A stretch of 64,000 bases of DNA from Phycisphaerae bacterium (GTDB lineage: Bacteria > Planctomycetota > Phycisphaerae > Sedimentisphaerales > Anaerobacaceae), in assembly GCA_030601845.1 (NCBI GenBank), contig JAUWAY010000001.1:62001-126000 (forward strand), in the 5' to 3' direction. The translations under genes were made by a program, and so were the position numbers. Within the stretch, counting starts at the first letter, position 1. The number at the start of each line of letters is the position of its first letter. The notes under the pieces were generated by a model. That model was not told the origin of the DNA and made no database searches. It worked only from the letters and a program-made list of their open reading frames with translations. Positions 29,694 to 39,658 of this stretch are shown here, piece by piece.

Positions 29694-30902
29694 ATGCCGA
29701 AAAAAATGTACCTTTTGTTGGTTTCTTTAATGCTGCTTTTTGCTGTCAGCCCATCGTCCGGCCGGAACACATCCCTGCCAACTAAAAAGCTAAGCGCCGC
29801 ACAAAAAAGAGTGAAACAGATTCATGGCGATGTGCCCTACTGGAAGAATGAGTTTTATACCAGTTTTAAGTATTCCCGCATCAAAGGTTTTGATTATGAA
29901 GAAGGAGTCTCTCGCCGTGACCCGACCAAACCGATCAAGGTTGGGGATACATATTACGTGTGGTTCACGCGCACCCGAAAAGGATGTCCACTGCCTAAAG
30001 GTCCGAAATATGCTGATGAAAACACGCCGGCAACCACCTGGGATATGGCTTCCATTTATTACGCTACCTCAAAAGACAGCTGGAACTGGGAAGAGCAGGG
30101 CCCCGCTGTCACGCCCGGACCAAAGAGCGCCTATGACGACCGTAGCGTCTTTACGCCGGACATAATGGCTTACAATGGAAAATATTATCTCTATTACCAG
30201 GTCTGCAGCGGAATTTACAGCAGCGATACCAAACACCTGATTGGTATGTCCTGGGCAGATTCACCTGATGGGCCATGGCACCGAAGCCCCATGCCACTGC
30301 TTACTCCCGGACCACCCGGGGCCTGGGATTGTCACAAAGTCCACGACCCCATGCTAATGGTGCGCGATGGAAAGATATGGCTTTACTACAAGGGAGTCCC
30401 TGAAGACAGAATAAACCACGGCATCGCCTGGGGACTGGCCATCGCAGACAAACCAGAAGTACCCTTTATCAAGTCAGAGCATAACCCCGTTACCAATAGC
30501 GGCCACGAGGTTTTTGTCTTCCCCTACAAAAATGGAGTGTTGGCTGTCCTTTCCAATGACGGCTATGAAAAAAATACTATACAGTTCGCCGAGGACGGAA
30601 TCAATTTCCACGTGAAGGCTTCTATTGATATGACTCCCGAGGCAGGCGCACCTTTCTGCCCGGATGCTTACGCCAATGCCACTGACGCCCGCGGAATAAC
30701 ATGGGGCCTCTGCCACATCCCACAATCCCCTGATAAGCCCTGGCCATTCATTATCCGGTTCGATTGTGACCTGAGCCAGGACCATGACATCACATTCCTC
30801 AAAAACCAGAACCACAGGCATTACGAAGACGCCTTCTTCTCCATAAAAGACGCACTAAAACCCTACGAAAAAAAAGAGCTAATGAAAATATACAAAAGGT
30901 AA
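29694..30902 (+). CDS. GH117-like (anhydrogalactosidase-type) five-blade propeller hydrolase
   Basis: Signal peptide; SKDSWNWEEQGPAVTPGPKSAYDDRSVFTPDIMAYNGKYYLYYQ; KVHDPMLMVRDGKIWLYYKG; GHEVFVFPYKNG. Confidence 0.7.
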   Translation: MPKKMYLLLVSLMLLFAVSPSSGRNTSLPTKKLSAAQKRVKQIHGDVPYWKNEFYTSFKYSRIKGFDYEEGVSRRDPTKPIKVGDTYYVWFTRTRKGCPLPKGPKYADENTPATTWDMASIYYATSKDSWNWEEQGPAVTPGPKSAYDDRSVFTPDIMAYNGKYYLYYQVCSGIYSSDTKHLIGMSWADSPDGPWHRSPMPLLTPGPPGAWDCHKVHDPMLMVRDGKIWLYYKGVPEDRINHGIAWGLAIADKPEVPFIKSEHNPVTNSGHEVFVFPYKNGVLAVLSNDGYEKNTIQFAEDGINFHVKASIDMTPEAGAPFCPDAYANATDARGITWGLCHIPQSPDKPWPFIIRFDCDLSQDHDITFLKNQNHRHYEDAFFSIKDALKPYEKKELMKIYKR

Positions 30903-30964
30903 TCGAATAATCAGATTGAAAGGTTAAAAGATATTGCTTAAACCGGATTTTGGGAGTAAAGATT

Positions 30965-31528
30965 ATGCGAGAGAAAGTTTGGGTATGGGTAGTTTTGGCA
31001 ATATTGTTTTTTTGCTCCTGTGAGGACAGCAGGCAGGCTGAATCCGGAGCAGATGGAGGCAAGAAAATGGAGATTAAAATTACGAGTTCGGCTTTTGAAG
31101 ATGGCGGTTTAATTCCGGCCAGGTACACCTGCGACGGTGCGGATATTTCCCCGCCGTTGCAGTGGGATGTGGTTCCCGAAGGGACGAAGAGTATTGCTCT
31201 TATATGCGATGACCCGGATGCGCCGATGGGGACCTGGGTGCACTGGGTCATATTCGGCCTGCCGGCCGATACGACAGAGCTGGCGGAGAATGTTCCGCCT
31301 GATAGCACCCTGCCCAATGGAGCCAGGCAAGGCACCAGTGACTTCGGCAGAATTGGTTACGGCGGCCCCTGTCCGCCGAGCGGCACGCACAGATACTTCT
31401 TTAAGATTTACGCCCTCGATACAGTGGTTGAGCTGGATGCCGGTGCCGGCAAGCGTGATTTGCTCAAGGCGATGGAAGGGCATATCCTCGGCCAGGGACA
31501 GCTAATCGGCAAATATAAAAGGCAATAG
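30965..31528 (+). CDS. YbhB/YbcL (PEBP, Raf-kinase-inhibitor-like) lipoprotein
   Basis: GGLIPARYTCDGADISPPLQWDVVPEGTKSIALICDDPDAPMGTWVHWVIFGLP; lipobox-like FFCSC. Confidence 0.9.
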   Translation: MREKVWVWVVLAILFFCSCEDSRQAESGADGGKKMEIKITSSAFEDGGLIPARYTCDGADISPPLQWDVVPEGTKSIALICDDPDAPMGTWVHWVIFGLPADTTELAENVPPDSTLPNGARQGTSDFGRIGYGGPCPPSGTHRYFFKIYALDTVVELDAGAGKRDLLKAMEGHILGQGQLIGKYKRQ

Positions 31529-31551
31529 GCGAGTCGTACCCAGGCACGCCC

Positions 31552-31649
31552 CTATCGCCTGTCGCTTATCGCCTGTCGCCTATCGTTTATCGCCTGTCGC
31601 CTATAGCAATTAGCGATTAGCGATTAGCGATTAGCGATTGGCGATCAGG
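31552..31649. repeat. Heptad array, 14 units
   Basis: ctatcgc ctgtcgc ttatcgc ctgtcgc ctatcgt ttatcgc ctgtcgc ctatagc aattagc gattagc gattagc gattagc gattggc gatcagg. Confidence 0.95.
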
Positions 31650-31784
31650 CACAAGCCTGTCGGGATTTTTGCAACGAAAACCGTCAGTTTGAATATAAAT
31701 TATTGAAGTTTTGGTGAAAATAGTGTATTATTGTACATTGTTGGTGGAAAAAATTAACAGTTTATTGACGAGGAGGTATGTGAA

Positions 31785-33839
31785 ATGGTTAAGTCAAAGC
31801 GTTTGAGTAATGCCGTCGTGAGAGGGTTATTGGTTTTGTTCACCGTCGCGGGAGTGTTGGCGGAAAGCTCGGCACAGGCGGCAGACGATGAGCTGCTTGC
31901 GATGGTGCCGGCGGAGAGCGTGTTTTGCGTGCGAGTGAACAATTTTGACCACACTGCCGGCCAGATAGACCAGTTTTTGGTCGGTGTCTCGCCGATACCT
32001 ATGGGCGTCTCAATGCTGGTTCGTATGCAGTTCGCGAACGTGTTGGGCAGTCCGGAATTGAACGGCGTGAATATGGGGGACAGTTTTGCAATTTTTGGGG
32101 TGATTTTGCCCGGCGAATCGACAGAAACCGACCCAATCTCAAATATGTTCATAGGCGGCCTTGTTCCAGTTACCGACTACGAACAGTTTATCAGCGGCAA
32201 TCCCAACTGCGGTGAGCCGGATGCGGAAGGGGTTTCTAAAATTGCAAGCGACGGAGTGCCCGTAATCCTAACTGCGACCCAGGTCGGCAATTATGCTTTG
32301 ATAACCGTGGCTGAGGAGGATGAGAAGCTCGTTGCGATGGCAGAATCGATTTCAACTGCGGAGACTGCGGGACTCGGTAGTACTCTCGACGTAGCTGATA
32401 CCGAACGGGCTGTGAAAGAGGGGCTGTGGGCCTATGTAAACGCCCAGCAGGTGTCCAGGTCCTTTGGGCCTATGGCATCTGCGAAGCTTGAGCAAGCCAA
32501 GATGATGATGGGAGCGATGGAGCCGAGTGAGGAAGGTGAGGCGGGACCAGCCGCTGCGATTATGGATATGGATTTTGAGAAGCAGATGGAAGAGATACGG
32601 TCTTTAAGTTTAAGTGTTACCCCCAAGCCAAATGCTTTGACTATCACTGCGACAATTTCAGCGGTGCCGGGGACGGAAATGGCGGATAAGCTTGTCGCGG
32701 ATTCGGCGGGGATACGTGAACTGATTGATAAGATAAAAGCCAGAGAACCGGGGCAAATGGGGTCTGAGATGAGTGCGATTTTGGCACTGCTTCCGGAGGC
32801 AGGCGAGGCCGATTTTGTAGGTACGTATAATTTAATGAATCTATTCAAGATGGCGACGGCTATGGCACCTATGCCGCTGCCGCAGATGGATATTGCAACC
32901 AAGAGCAATATCGCTTTTGCAGGTAGGGTCGGTAACGGCCAAATGACATTTGAAATTGCCCTGCCGAAAGAGCATTTGGCCGAGGTTGTGACGGCCTTTC
33001 AGATGACGCAGCAGCAAATGACGGTTCAAGGTCAGCTGGATAAGCAGGTGGAGATGAAGGAACAGCCGATGATGCAGATGCAACCGGGCCCATCCAAAGA
33101 TAAGCCCGCCGTGGTCAGCTCTGAAGAAGAAACGGGGCTGATGAAGGTGCAAGTCGGAGGCGTGCGTCTGGTAAGGCATAGCGACTTTGAGCGTGGAGTA
33201 ACACCTCTGGGCCAGAGCAAGGGCTATACTTTGTCATTGATAGCTGAACTGCCGGAACCTGTTATTGAAGTTTCCGGGGGTATGATGAAAAAAGTAACTA
33301 CTGATACCGGCAGGGACCTTCTACCTGAGCACGAATGGGGCCGCAAAATAAAATTTCCGAAGCTTGCAAAGGATAACAAAACAGTGGTATTCGATGTTGA
33401 GCTGCTTCTGCCGGACGAAGGAGCGGGTGGTTTACAAGAGGTTTCCGGAACGTTGGAATATTTGACGGCAGGCGACTCCAGAGAAGTGGATTTGGGTATT
33501 ATGGCTCTGGAAGCTGGAGCTGAAGGCGGCGCACTCGGAGCTGTTATCCGCTCGGTCGAGGCCGATCCATGGCGAAACAATGCTACAGTATTAGGCTTAA
33601 GATTGGACCTGCAGCCTGAAGAGGTCGACTCTGTAGAATTCTACGCCCAGGACGGCACGAAGTTAGATATATCCCAAAGCGGCTACACATCTATCGGGCG
33701 CTCAACGACGTTTGAATTTTCCATCAAAGGCGAGTTGCCACCAAAGGGACGGATTGTCCTGAATGTGTTTGACGAGCTTAAGAAAAATGAGATTCCTTTT
33801 AAGATAACGAATATCTCGTTGACCGGAGGGCCCTTCTAA
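31785..33839 (+). CDS. Hypothetical secreted protein
   Basis: 684 aa, gaggagg RBS, signal peptide, ELLAMVPAESVFCVRVNNFDHTAGQIDQFL. Confidence 0.7.
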   Translation: MVKSKRLSNAVVRGLLVLFTVAGVLAESSAQAADDELLAMVPAESVFCVRVNNFDHTAGQIDQFLVGVSPIPMGVSMLVRMQFANVLGSPELNGVNMGDSFAIFGVILPGESTETDPISNMFIGGLVPVTDYEQFISGNPNCGEPDAEGVSKIASDGVPVILTATQVGNYALITVAEEDEKLVAMAESISTAETAGLGSTLDVADTERAVKEGLWAYVNAQQVSRSFGPMASAKLEQAKMMMGAMEPSEEGEAGPAAAIMDMDFEKQMEEIRSLSLSVTPKPNALTITATISAVPGTEMADKLVADSAGIRELIDKIKAREPGQMGSEMSAILALLPEAGEADFVGTYNLMNLFKMATAMAPMPLPQMDIATKSNIAFAGRVGNGQMTFEIALPKEHLAEVVTAFQMTQQQMTVQGQLDKQVEMKEQPMMQMQPGPSKDKPAVVSSEEETGLMKVQVGGVRLVRHSDFERGVTPLGQSKGYTLSLIAELPEPVIEVSGGMMKKVTTDTGRDLLPEHEWGRKIKFPKLAKDNKTVVFDVELLLPDEGAGGLQEVSGTLEYLTAGDSREVDLGIMALEAGAEGGALGAVIRSVEADPWRNNATVLGLRLDLQPEEVDSVEFYAQDGTKLDISQSGYTSIGRSTTFEFSIKGELPPKGRIVLNVFDELKKNEIPFKITNISLTGGPF

Positions 33840-33852
33840 CAGTTGGCGGGGG

Positions 33853-34722
33853 TCAGAAGTTTTCCAGTATAGCGGCGGTGTGGATTGCCAGCAGCATCAG
33901 GTAGTCCAAATCGCTTAGACTGTAGTGCTCGTGGTTCATAGCGTTGTCGACATATAATACGCCGAAACAGCCGGTGGGGTCCATAATTGGCGCTATCATC
34001 GCAGAGCGTATTTCTTCCTCTTCTATTTGAGCCGGTTTAGCCAGAATCTGAGGGAAGAGGAAGAACTGTTTTGCTTCAACCGCCTGAGTGATTTTTTCAT
34101 TAAGTTTTATTTCGTTTAGTTGGATCTCCTGGCCGTCTCGTCTTTTGCCTGCGTGGGTGGTCATCGGGCCCGTAGGCTGGTTTCTCAATGCACACCAGCT
34201 ATGGAAAGCGGTGAACTGCCTTAATGTGATACTCAGTAGGGCCTGCAGCAATTGGTCGGGACTATCGGCTTTGCAGATTTCCTCGGTGGCCTGCATAAAA
34301 TCTTTTACTCTCTTGGCCGGCAACCTCATATCCGGGTCGTGCTCGGAATCCGGTCTTCTCACAATTACCTGCGGTTTGCGGGGTTCTGTTACGAGTGTAT
34401 CTTCCAGGCGAACTGTTTTGCCTGCAACGGTATCTTCTTCAAGATTGATTTCGATAGTAAAATCAACGATACGGAGGATGTCTCCGGTTTTGATTTCAGC
34501 TTTGTGGATTTCCTGGTCATTTAGATATGTCTTATTGGCCGAGTCCAGGTCTTCGACCATCCATTTTCCCTGCTCCGTGCCGAAGATTACGGCGTGCTGT
34601 CTTGAGACAGCACTGTCAGGCAGAAAAACCTGGCTGTGCGAATGCCTGCCTATATAGATGGGGCCCCTGCCGAATCGAAATTCATTGACGGCCCGACCAT
34701 TTTGTTTTATAATCAAACGCAT
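33853..34722 (-). CDS. FHA-GAF domain signalling protein
   Basis: IYIGRHSHSQVFLPDSAVSRQHAVIF (FHA); C-terminal SAMIAPIMDPTGCFGVLYVDNAMNHEHYSLSDLDYLMLLAIHTAAIL (GAF). Confidence 0.85.
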   Translation of the reverse strand: MRLIIKQNGRAVNEFRFGRGPIYIGRHSHSQVFLPDSAVSRQHAVIFGTEQGKWMVEDLDSANKTYLNDQEIHKAEIKTGDILRIVDFTIEINLEEDTVAGKTVRLEDTLVTEPRKPQVIVRRPDSEHDPDMRLPAKRVKDFMQATEEICKADSPDQLLQALLSITLRQFTAFHSWCALRNQPTGPMTTHAGKRRDGQEIQLNEIKLNEKITQAVEAKQFFLFPQILAKPAQIEEEEIRSAMIAPIMDPTGCFGVLYVDNAMNHEHYSLSDLDYLMLLAIHTAAILENF

Positions 34723-34850
34723 CGGTCTTTCTCCCTGCATTTGGATTTGAAAGCTCTTCTTATATTATTATCCACAATTTGGCATAGTTTGTCAAGTAAA
34801 CAATCGATTTATGCTGTAATAAATTGCTTTTCTTAAATCGTAAATTTCAA

Positions 34851-35354
34851 TTATCGGCTGATATGGATGGGCCGTGAAACCAGGCCGGTGAAAAGGCGGT
34901 AGCGCGCAAAAATTACCAATAGCACAATTGCGATAATAAAAAGAGTGATTAGCGTTGCCCTCCGCAATTTGGTTTCAGGGATTTTATAAATTAAGAACAG
35001 TGGCAGACCAATTACCCAAAATACAGGTACAAACATAGTAATCATAAACAGAAAGAAGAGTCTGCTGATTGTTGGTGTATTTTTGTCAAGGAAGATTTTC
35101 CGCCACATTGTTAAAAAGATACCATAGTTGAACCTGATATTCAAAAATGGCATATATGGCGTCAGTGGATTAATAGCATCGTTGGAGTCACAACCATCGC
35201 AATAGTGCTGTAATGGATGGCAGCGTTTGAGACACTTGGGGCAAAGCGGCCTGGCATCGTCCGGGATAAAATCGTCGTCGAGTTTCTCAGCTTCTTTATT
35301 CTGCCCTGCCGGCAGATTATTGTGCCCTTGCTCAGTCATATCAGAATCAAGCAT
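34851..35354 (-). CDS. Small zinc-ribbon membrane protein
   Basis: CPKCLKRCHPLQHYCDGC and two TM segments. Confidence 0.6.
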   Translation of the reverse strand: MLDSDMTEQGHNNLPAGQNKEAEKLDDDFIPDDARPLCPKCLKRCHPLQHYCDGCDSNDAINPLTPYMPFLNIRFNYGIFLTMWRKIFLDKNTPTISRLFFLFMITMFVPVFWVIGLPLFLIYKIPETKLRRATLITLFIIAIVLLVIFARYRLFTGLVSRPIHISR

Positions 35355-35361
35355 ATTAACT

Positions 35362-36078
35362 TCACTGTAGATCGGTCAGAGTTATTACTTTTCCTGCGCC
35401 GATATTTATGTAGTTTTTGCCGAAATGTTTTTCGAATAAGGTCCTCGCCTTTTCGCCGGTACAATGACAAGGGCCTACATATCGCACATTGAATTGCTTG
35501 AAAGCCGAGATGATTTTTTCTATCTTGCCTCTGGTCGCCCATTCGAGGTGGAAGCCGCCCACTACCAGGAGGATATTTTCTTTTAGTAATTTCTTAGCCG
35601 TCTTTACGATTTTTACGATGCCCGGATGCCCACAGCCGGTTATTACTACGAGGCCCGCCTCGGTTCGGATAACCAACGACTGCTCTTTTCTCAACGTCCC
35701 GAGTCGGCCGGTCGAATAAACATTTTCGCAAATCTCCAATGATTGTTCGACCTCAACTATCTTTGCCCCCTTGTCCCGCACGTTATCCTTAAACTTTGCT
35801 GGAAATGACTCCGGCAGATAGACAGCTACGTTGGAGTTTTTTTCAAGAAAGCTGCCCAGGCCGCCGGTATGGTCACCGTGAATGTGAGATAGAACAACAG
35901 TGTCAATACTGTTTGGCTCTATTGTTAGTTTTTCCATATTATCGAGCAAAGAGCGGCCCCCGCCGGTATCGAAGAGAATGGTTTTCTCAGCACCGCTTAC
36001 AAGGCAGGCAAATCCCCAGGCGGTTTCCAGGCCTTCCTTATATGGATTGTTGTCGTAAACTACTGTAACTCTCAGCAT
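35362..36078 (-). CDS. MBL-fold metallohydrolase
   Basis: TVVLSHIHGDHTGGLGSFL; ILFDTGGG; GCGHPGIVKIV; GPCHCTGEKA. Confidence 0.85.
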   Translation of the reverse strand: MLRVTVVYDNNPYKEGLETAWGFACLVSGAEKTILFDTGGGRSLLDNMEKLTIEPNSIDTVVLSHIHGDHTGGLGSFLEKNSNVAVYLPESFPAKFKDNVRDKGAKIVEVEQSLEICENVYSTGRLGTLRKEQSLVIRTEAGLVVITGCGHPGIVKIVKTAKKLLKENILLVVGGFHLEWATRGKIEKIISAFKQFNVRYVGPCHCTGEKARTLFEKHFGKNYINIGAGKVITLTDLQ

Positions 36079-36264
36079 TTGCCTACCCTTTTACATCCAA
36101 CAACAATTATAATCACCGAAGTGCTGAGAAAGCAATAAAGAAGCAAAGCAAAAGGCAGGTCATTTTTTTGTTAGCAATGTTGCGGTTTTTGCTTATAATC
36201 GTCCCCGTGGTTCGTGGGTTATGTTTCAATTAACGATTTATGGACGGAGAAAAAGGAGATTTAT

Positions 36265-37200
36265 GTGGCAAGGGACAAGATAACAATAGTTGGTGCGGGC
36301 AACGTCGGTGCAACAACCGCCCATATCGCTGCAACAAAACGGTTAGGGGATATCGTCCTGTTAGATATTGTTGACGGATTAGCTCAAGGCAAGGCGCTGG
36401 ATTTGGCCCAGGCCGGGCCGCTGCAGTTGTATGGCTGTAAAATCGTCGGCACGCAGGACTGGGCAAACAGCGCCGACAGCGACATTGTGATTATTACCAG
36501 CGGGGTGCCGCGCAAACCCGGTATGAGCAGAGACGACCTGCTGACAAAGAACGTACAAATCGTCAAAGATGTCAGCGAGAAAATCGCCGGATATTCGCCG
36601 AACAGCATCATTATTGTTGTCTGCAACCCGCTCGATGCAATGGTTTATACCGCTGCCAAAGTTAGCGGCCTACCCAAAAACAAGGTCATTGGAATGGCCG
36701 GCGCCCTGGACTCGGCGCGCTTTAGTTACTTTCTGGCATCCGAGCTTGGCGTAAGCGCCGACGATATAAAGGCCGTTTTAATGGGTGGCCATGGTGACGA
36801 TATGGTACCCCTGCCCAGATTCAGCTCTGTGGCTGGGGTACCCGTAACCGAATTGCTCGACGAAGAGAAAATCGCCCGACTAATTGAGCGAACCCGAAAG
36901 GGCGGTATCGAAATAATAAATCTTCTCGGCTACAGCGCCTATTATGCCCCGGCAGCCGGCGTCGTTAAGATGGCTGAAGCAATCCTCAAAGATAAGAAAA
37001 CGGTGCTGTCCTGCTGCGCTTATTGTAACAGCGAATACAATGCTGGCGGTTACTTTGTCGGTGTACCCGTTGTTCTCGGCAAAACCGGCGTTGAAAAAAT
37101 CATCGTGCTCAATTTGAACGAGTCCGAACGGGCCAAGCTCGAAAAATCACTCACCCACGTAAAACAACTCGTGGCAAAGGTTGACAAACTCTTAAAGTGA
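36265..37200 (+). CDS. mdh: Malate dehydrogenase (LDH-like)
   Basis: GTG start after aaaaggag; KITIVGAGNVGATTAHIAA; GVPRKPGMSRDDLLTKN; GGHGDDMVPLPRFSSVAGVP. Confidence 0.95.
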   Translation: MARDKITIVGAGNVGATTAHIAATKRLGDIVLLDIVDGLAQGKALDLAQAGPLQLYGCKIVGTQDWANSADSDIVIITSGVPRKPGMSRDDLLTKNVQIVKDVSEKIAGYSPNSIIIVVCNPLDAMVYTAAKVSGLPKNKVIGMAGALDSARFSYFLASELGVSADDIKAVLMGGHGDDMVPLPRFSSVAGVPVTELLDEEKIARLIERTRKGGIEIINLLGYSAYYAPAAGVVKMAEAILKDKKTVLSCCAYCNSEYNAGGYFVGVPVVLGKTGVEKIIVLNLNESERAKLEKSLTHVKQLVAKVDKLLK

Positions 37201-37282
37201 AAAATTTATTACTTGTCGCAATTTATCGATAATAATATAGTGTATCTTTCATTCGAGACGGCGTTTTAAGAGCAGGAATTAA

Positions 37283-37597
37283 ATGGAATTAATCAAGAAA
37301 ATCAAACAGACCGAAGCGCAGGCACAGGAGATTATCGAACAGGCAAAAGCCGAGGCAGCCAGGCAGCTTGAAGAAGGTCGTCAGAATCGGCAGCGGCTTC
37401 TGGCAGAAGCGCAGCTGCAAAGGAAAAAGGCGATCGAAGCTGCTGTTGAGGCGGCACAGTCGCAGGGTCTTGCGGAGATTGAGGTTCTTAAATCGCAAGC
37501 CAAAAAGGGCCGGCAGGCGCTGCGCAATAAAGCAAATGCTAAAATGGCCCCAGCAGTAGCGAAAGTAATGAAATACATCTCAAAGCCATCACCCTGA
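37283..37597 (+). CDS. V-type ATPase subunit G/H-like (NtpF/AhaH-like)
   Basis: 104 aa Ala/Glu/Lys-rich coiled coil at the head of the V-ATPase operon. Confidence 0.75.
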   Translation: MELIKKIKQTEAQAQEIIEQAKAEAARQLEEGRQNRQRLLAEAQLQRKKAIEAAVEAAQSQGLAEIEVLKSQAKKGRQALRNKANAKMAPAVAKVMKYISKPSP

Positions 37598-37652
37598 GCG
37601 AAGCGAAGGAATGACATTTTGTGTTTTGAGGTAGTTGCTTAAAAGGATAAAT

Positions 37653-39614
37653 ATGGCTATTGCTCAAATGACAAAAGTGATGATTGTCAGCCATCGCACG
37701 CAGGCCTCGGAGCTTCTGGAGGCGCTGCAGCATGAGGGTATTTGCCAGATACTGAACGCAGCCGAGGCGATGGTCAGCAGGGACTGGCCTGAACTTGGCA
37801 CCGGAGCGGAACGGCCAAGGGACATCGAAGAGCTGTTGGGCCGACTGGCCAGAAGCATCACATTTCTTAAAAGCTATGCCGAACCCGCCAAGGGTCTTGC
37901 GAGTGTTCTTTCGCCACGTACCGTCGTTGACGAGCAGTCATATAACCAGGTTGTTTCAGATGAGGGAATTTTAGGAATTATTGACCAGAGCGAGCAGACC
38001 GAGGCGGCGATAGAAAGGGCAAAAGGCGAGATTGAGAATCTATGCAACACTTTAGAGGTGCTTCGGCCGTGGAAAGCTCTCCAGACGCCTGTGGAAGAGA
38101 TTGGCCGGCTTCGGACAACAACGTGCTGGGCAGGATTCTTGCCAGAGCGACAGTTCGGGCAAGTAGAAGAGAAGATAGGCGAACTCGGCGGGGCAATCGA
38201 AGCAGCAGGGACAGATGGAAACAGGTATGCCTGCCTTATTGCCTGTCTAAATGTTGGTATCAATGAGGTACAAAAGCTGCTGCGCTCAGCGGAGTTTGAG
38301 CCGGTCAACTTTGAGCGAGTGACAGGGACAATAGCAGAATCAATACGGGACACAAGCGAAAAATTAAACGAGACAAGAGAACGCTTGCACCGGCAGTATG
38401 AAAAAGCAGCGTCCCTGAGCAATAATATACTCAAGCTTCAGATTCTTCACGACCATTATGAAAATTTATTAAACAGAGAGCAAACCAAGGGCGCTGCGCC
38501 GGCGACCGAACAAACGGTCATTCTGGAAGGTTGGGTGAAAGAAAAAGATTACCGTCGCCTGGAGAAGACAGTGTCGGGGTTTGAGGCGTCGAGTTTGAGC
38601 AAGATTGAACGGCTTCAAGACGAAGAGGTGCCGGTTGAGATAGAGAATAAAAACTACATTCGGCCATTTGAGGTAATAACCCGTCTTTACGGTATGCCGC
38701 AGCACTTTGAGGTTGACCCGACAGTTTTTTTAGCGCCATTCTTTGCACTCTTCTTTGCGATGTGTCTGACCGATGCCGGCTATGGACTTGTTATCATTGC
38801 CTTGATGGTCTTCTTCATAAAGAAAATACAGGGTGACAAGAAGCTGATGTGGATGCTGGGAATCTGCGCCGCAGCGACCATCTTTGCGGGCGCCCTGACC
38901 GGTGGCTGGTTCGGTAACGCAGTGCAGCAGTTTGTACCTGCATTAAAACCAGCCAGAGAAAAGCTAATGTTGTTTGACCCGCTTAAGGAGCCGATGATTT
39001 TCTTTAAACTGGCGCTGGCACTTGGATATCTCCAGATTATGGCAGGCCTGGCAATCGCATTTTTCCACAGCGTAAAACAGAAGGACTACGTCGCAGCGGT
39101 CTGCGACAAGCTTACCTGGCTGGTTATGATAAATGCGATTGTTGTATTCCTGGCGAGCAAGTTCGGCGTGGTCTCTGCTGGAGCTGCCAGGGTGGCCGGC
39201 TACATAGCTCTTGTGCCTGCCGTGGCGATTTTGTTCTTTAGCCAGCGCCAAGGTGGTTGGGGCGGTCGGCTTGGCATGGGAGCATACAACCTTTTTAGCA
39301 CGATATTCTACCTGGGGGACGTGCTAAGTTATTTAAGACTGATGGCACTTGGTATGGTGACAGCCGGGCTGGCAATGGCAATAAATGTGATAGTTGAAAT
39401 CCTCGGCAAGATACCTGTCGTAGGGGTGGTCATCGCTGTGGTCCTGTTCGCAGCTTTTCACATGGGCAACATGGCCATAAATGCCTTGGGAGCTTTCGTT
39501 CATACATTGAGACTGCAATATGTCGAGTTTTTCCCGAAGTTCTTAGTCGGCGGCGGCAAATTATTTGAGCCCTTGAGCAAAAAGTATACACGCATTTATA
39601 TCAAGCGTGAATAG
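37653..39614 (+). CDS. ntpI: V-type ATPase subunit I (a-subunit)
   Basis: PFEVITRLYGMPQHFEVDPTVFLAPFFALFFAMCLTDAGYGLV; LSYLRLMALGMVTAGLAMAINVI. Confidence 0.93.
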   Translation: MAIAQMTKVMIVSHRTQASELLEALQHEGICQILNAAEAMVSRDWPELGTGAERPRDIEELLGRLARSITFLKSYAEPAKGLASVLSPRTVVDEQSYNQVVSDEGILGIIDQSEQTEAAIERAKGEIENLCNTLEVLRPWKALQTPVEEIGRLRTTTCWAGFLPERQFGQVEEKIGELGGAIEAAGTDGNRYACLIACLNVGINEVQKLLRSAEFEPVNFERVTGTIAESIRDTSEKLNETRERLHRQYEKAASLSNNILKLQILHDHYENLLNREQTKGAAPATEQTVILEGWVKEKDYRRLEKTVSGFEASSLSKIERLQDEEVPVEIENKNYIRPFEVITRLYGMPQHFEVDPTVFLAPFFALFFAMCLTDAGYGLVIIALMVFFIKKIQGDKKLMWMLGICAAATIFAGALTGGWFGNAVQQFVPALKPAREKLMLFDPLKEPMIFFKLALALGYLQIMAGLAIAFFHSVKQKDYVAAVCDKLTWLVMINAIVVFLASKFGVVSAGAARVAGYIALVPAVAILFFSQRQGGWGGRLGMGAYNLFSTIFYLGDVLSYLRLMALGMVTAGLAMAINVIVEILGKIPVVGVVIAVVLFAAFHMGNMAINALGAFVHTLRLQYVEFFPKFLVGGGKLFEPLSKKYTRIYIKRE

Positions 39615-39650
39615 TGAAGCGAAATACGAAATACTAAATACGAAATGGAG
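39614..39650. repeat. Heptad array, I-K spacer
   Basis: tgaagcg aaatacg aaatact aaatacg aaatgga; merges into the ggagg RBS of ntpK. Confidence 0.85.
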
Positions 39651-39658
39651 GTCTGACA

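Noticed and set aside
31552-31649. Possible CRISPR-like array
   Set aside because: Units are 7 nt, contiguous, with no spacers and no cas genes nearby; it is a short tandem array.
37586-37610. ccctgagcgaagcgaagga at the 3' end of the V-ATPase G/H-like gene as a dispersed element
   Set aside because: Only one copy recognised in this window; not supportable without a genome-wide search.
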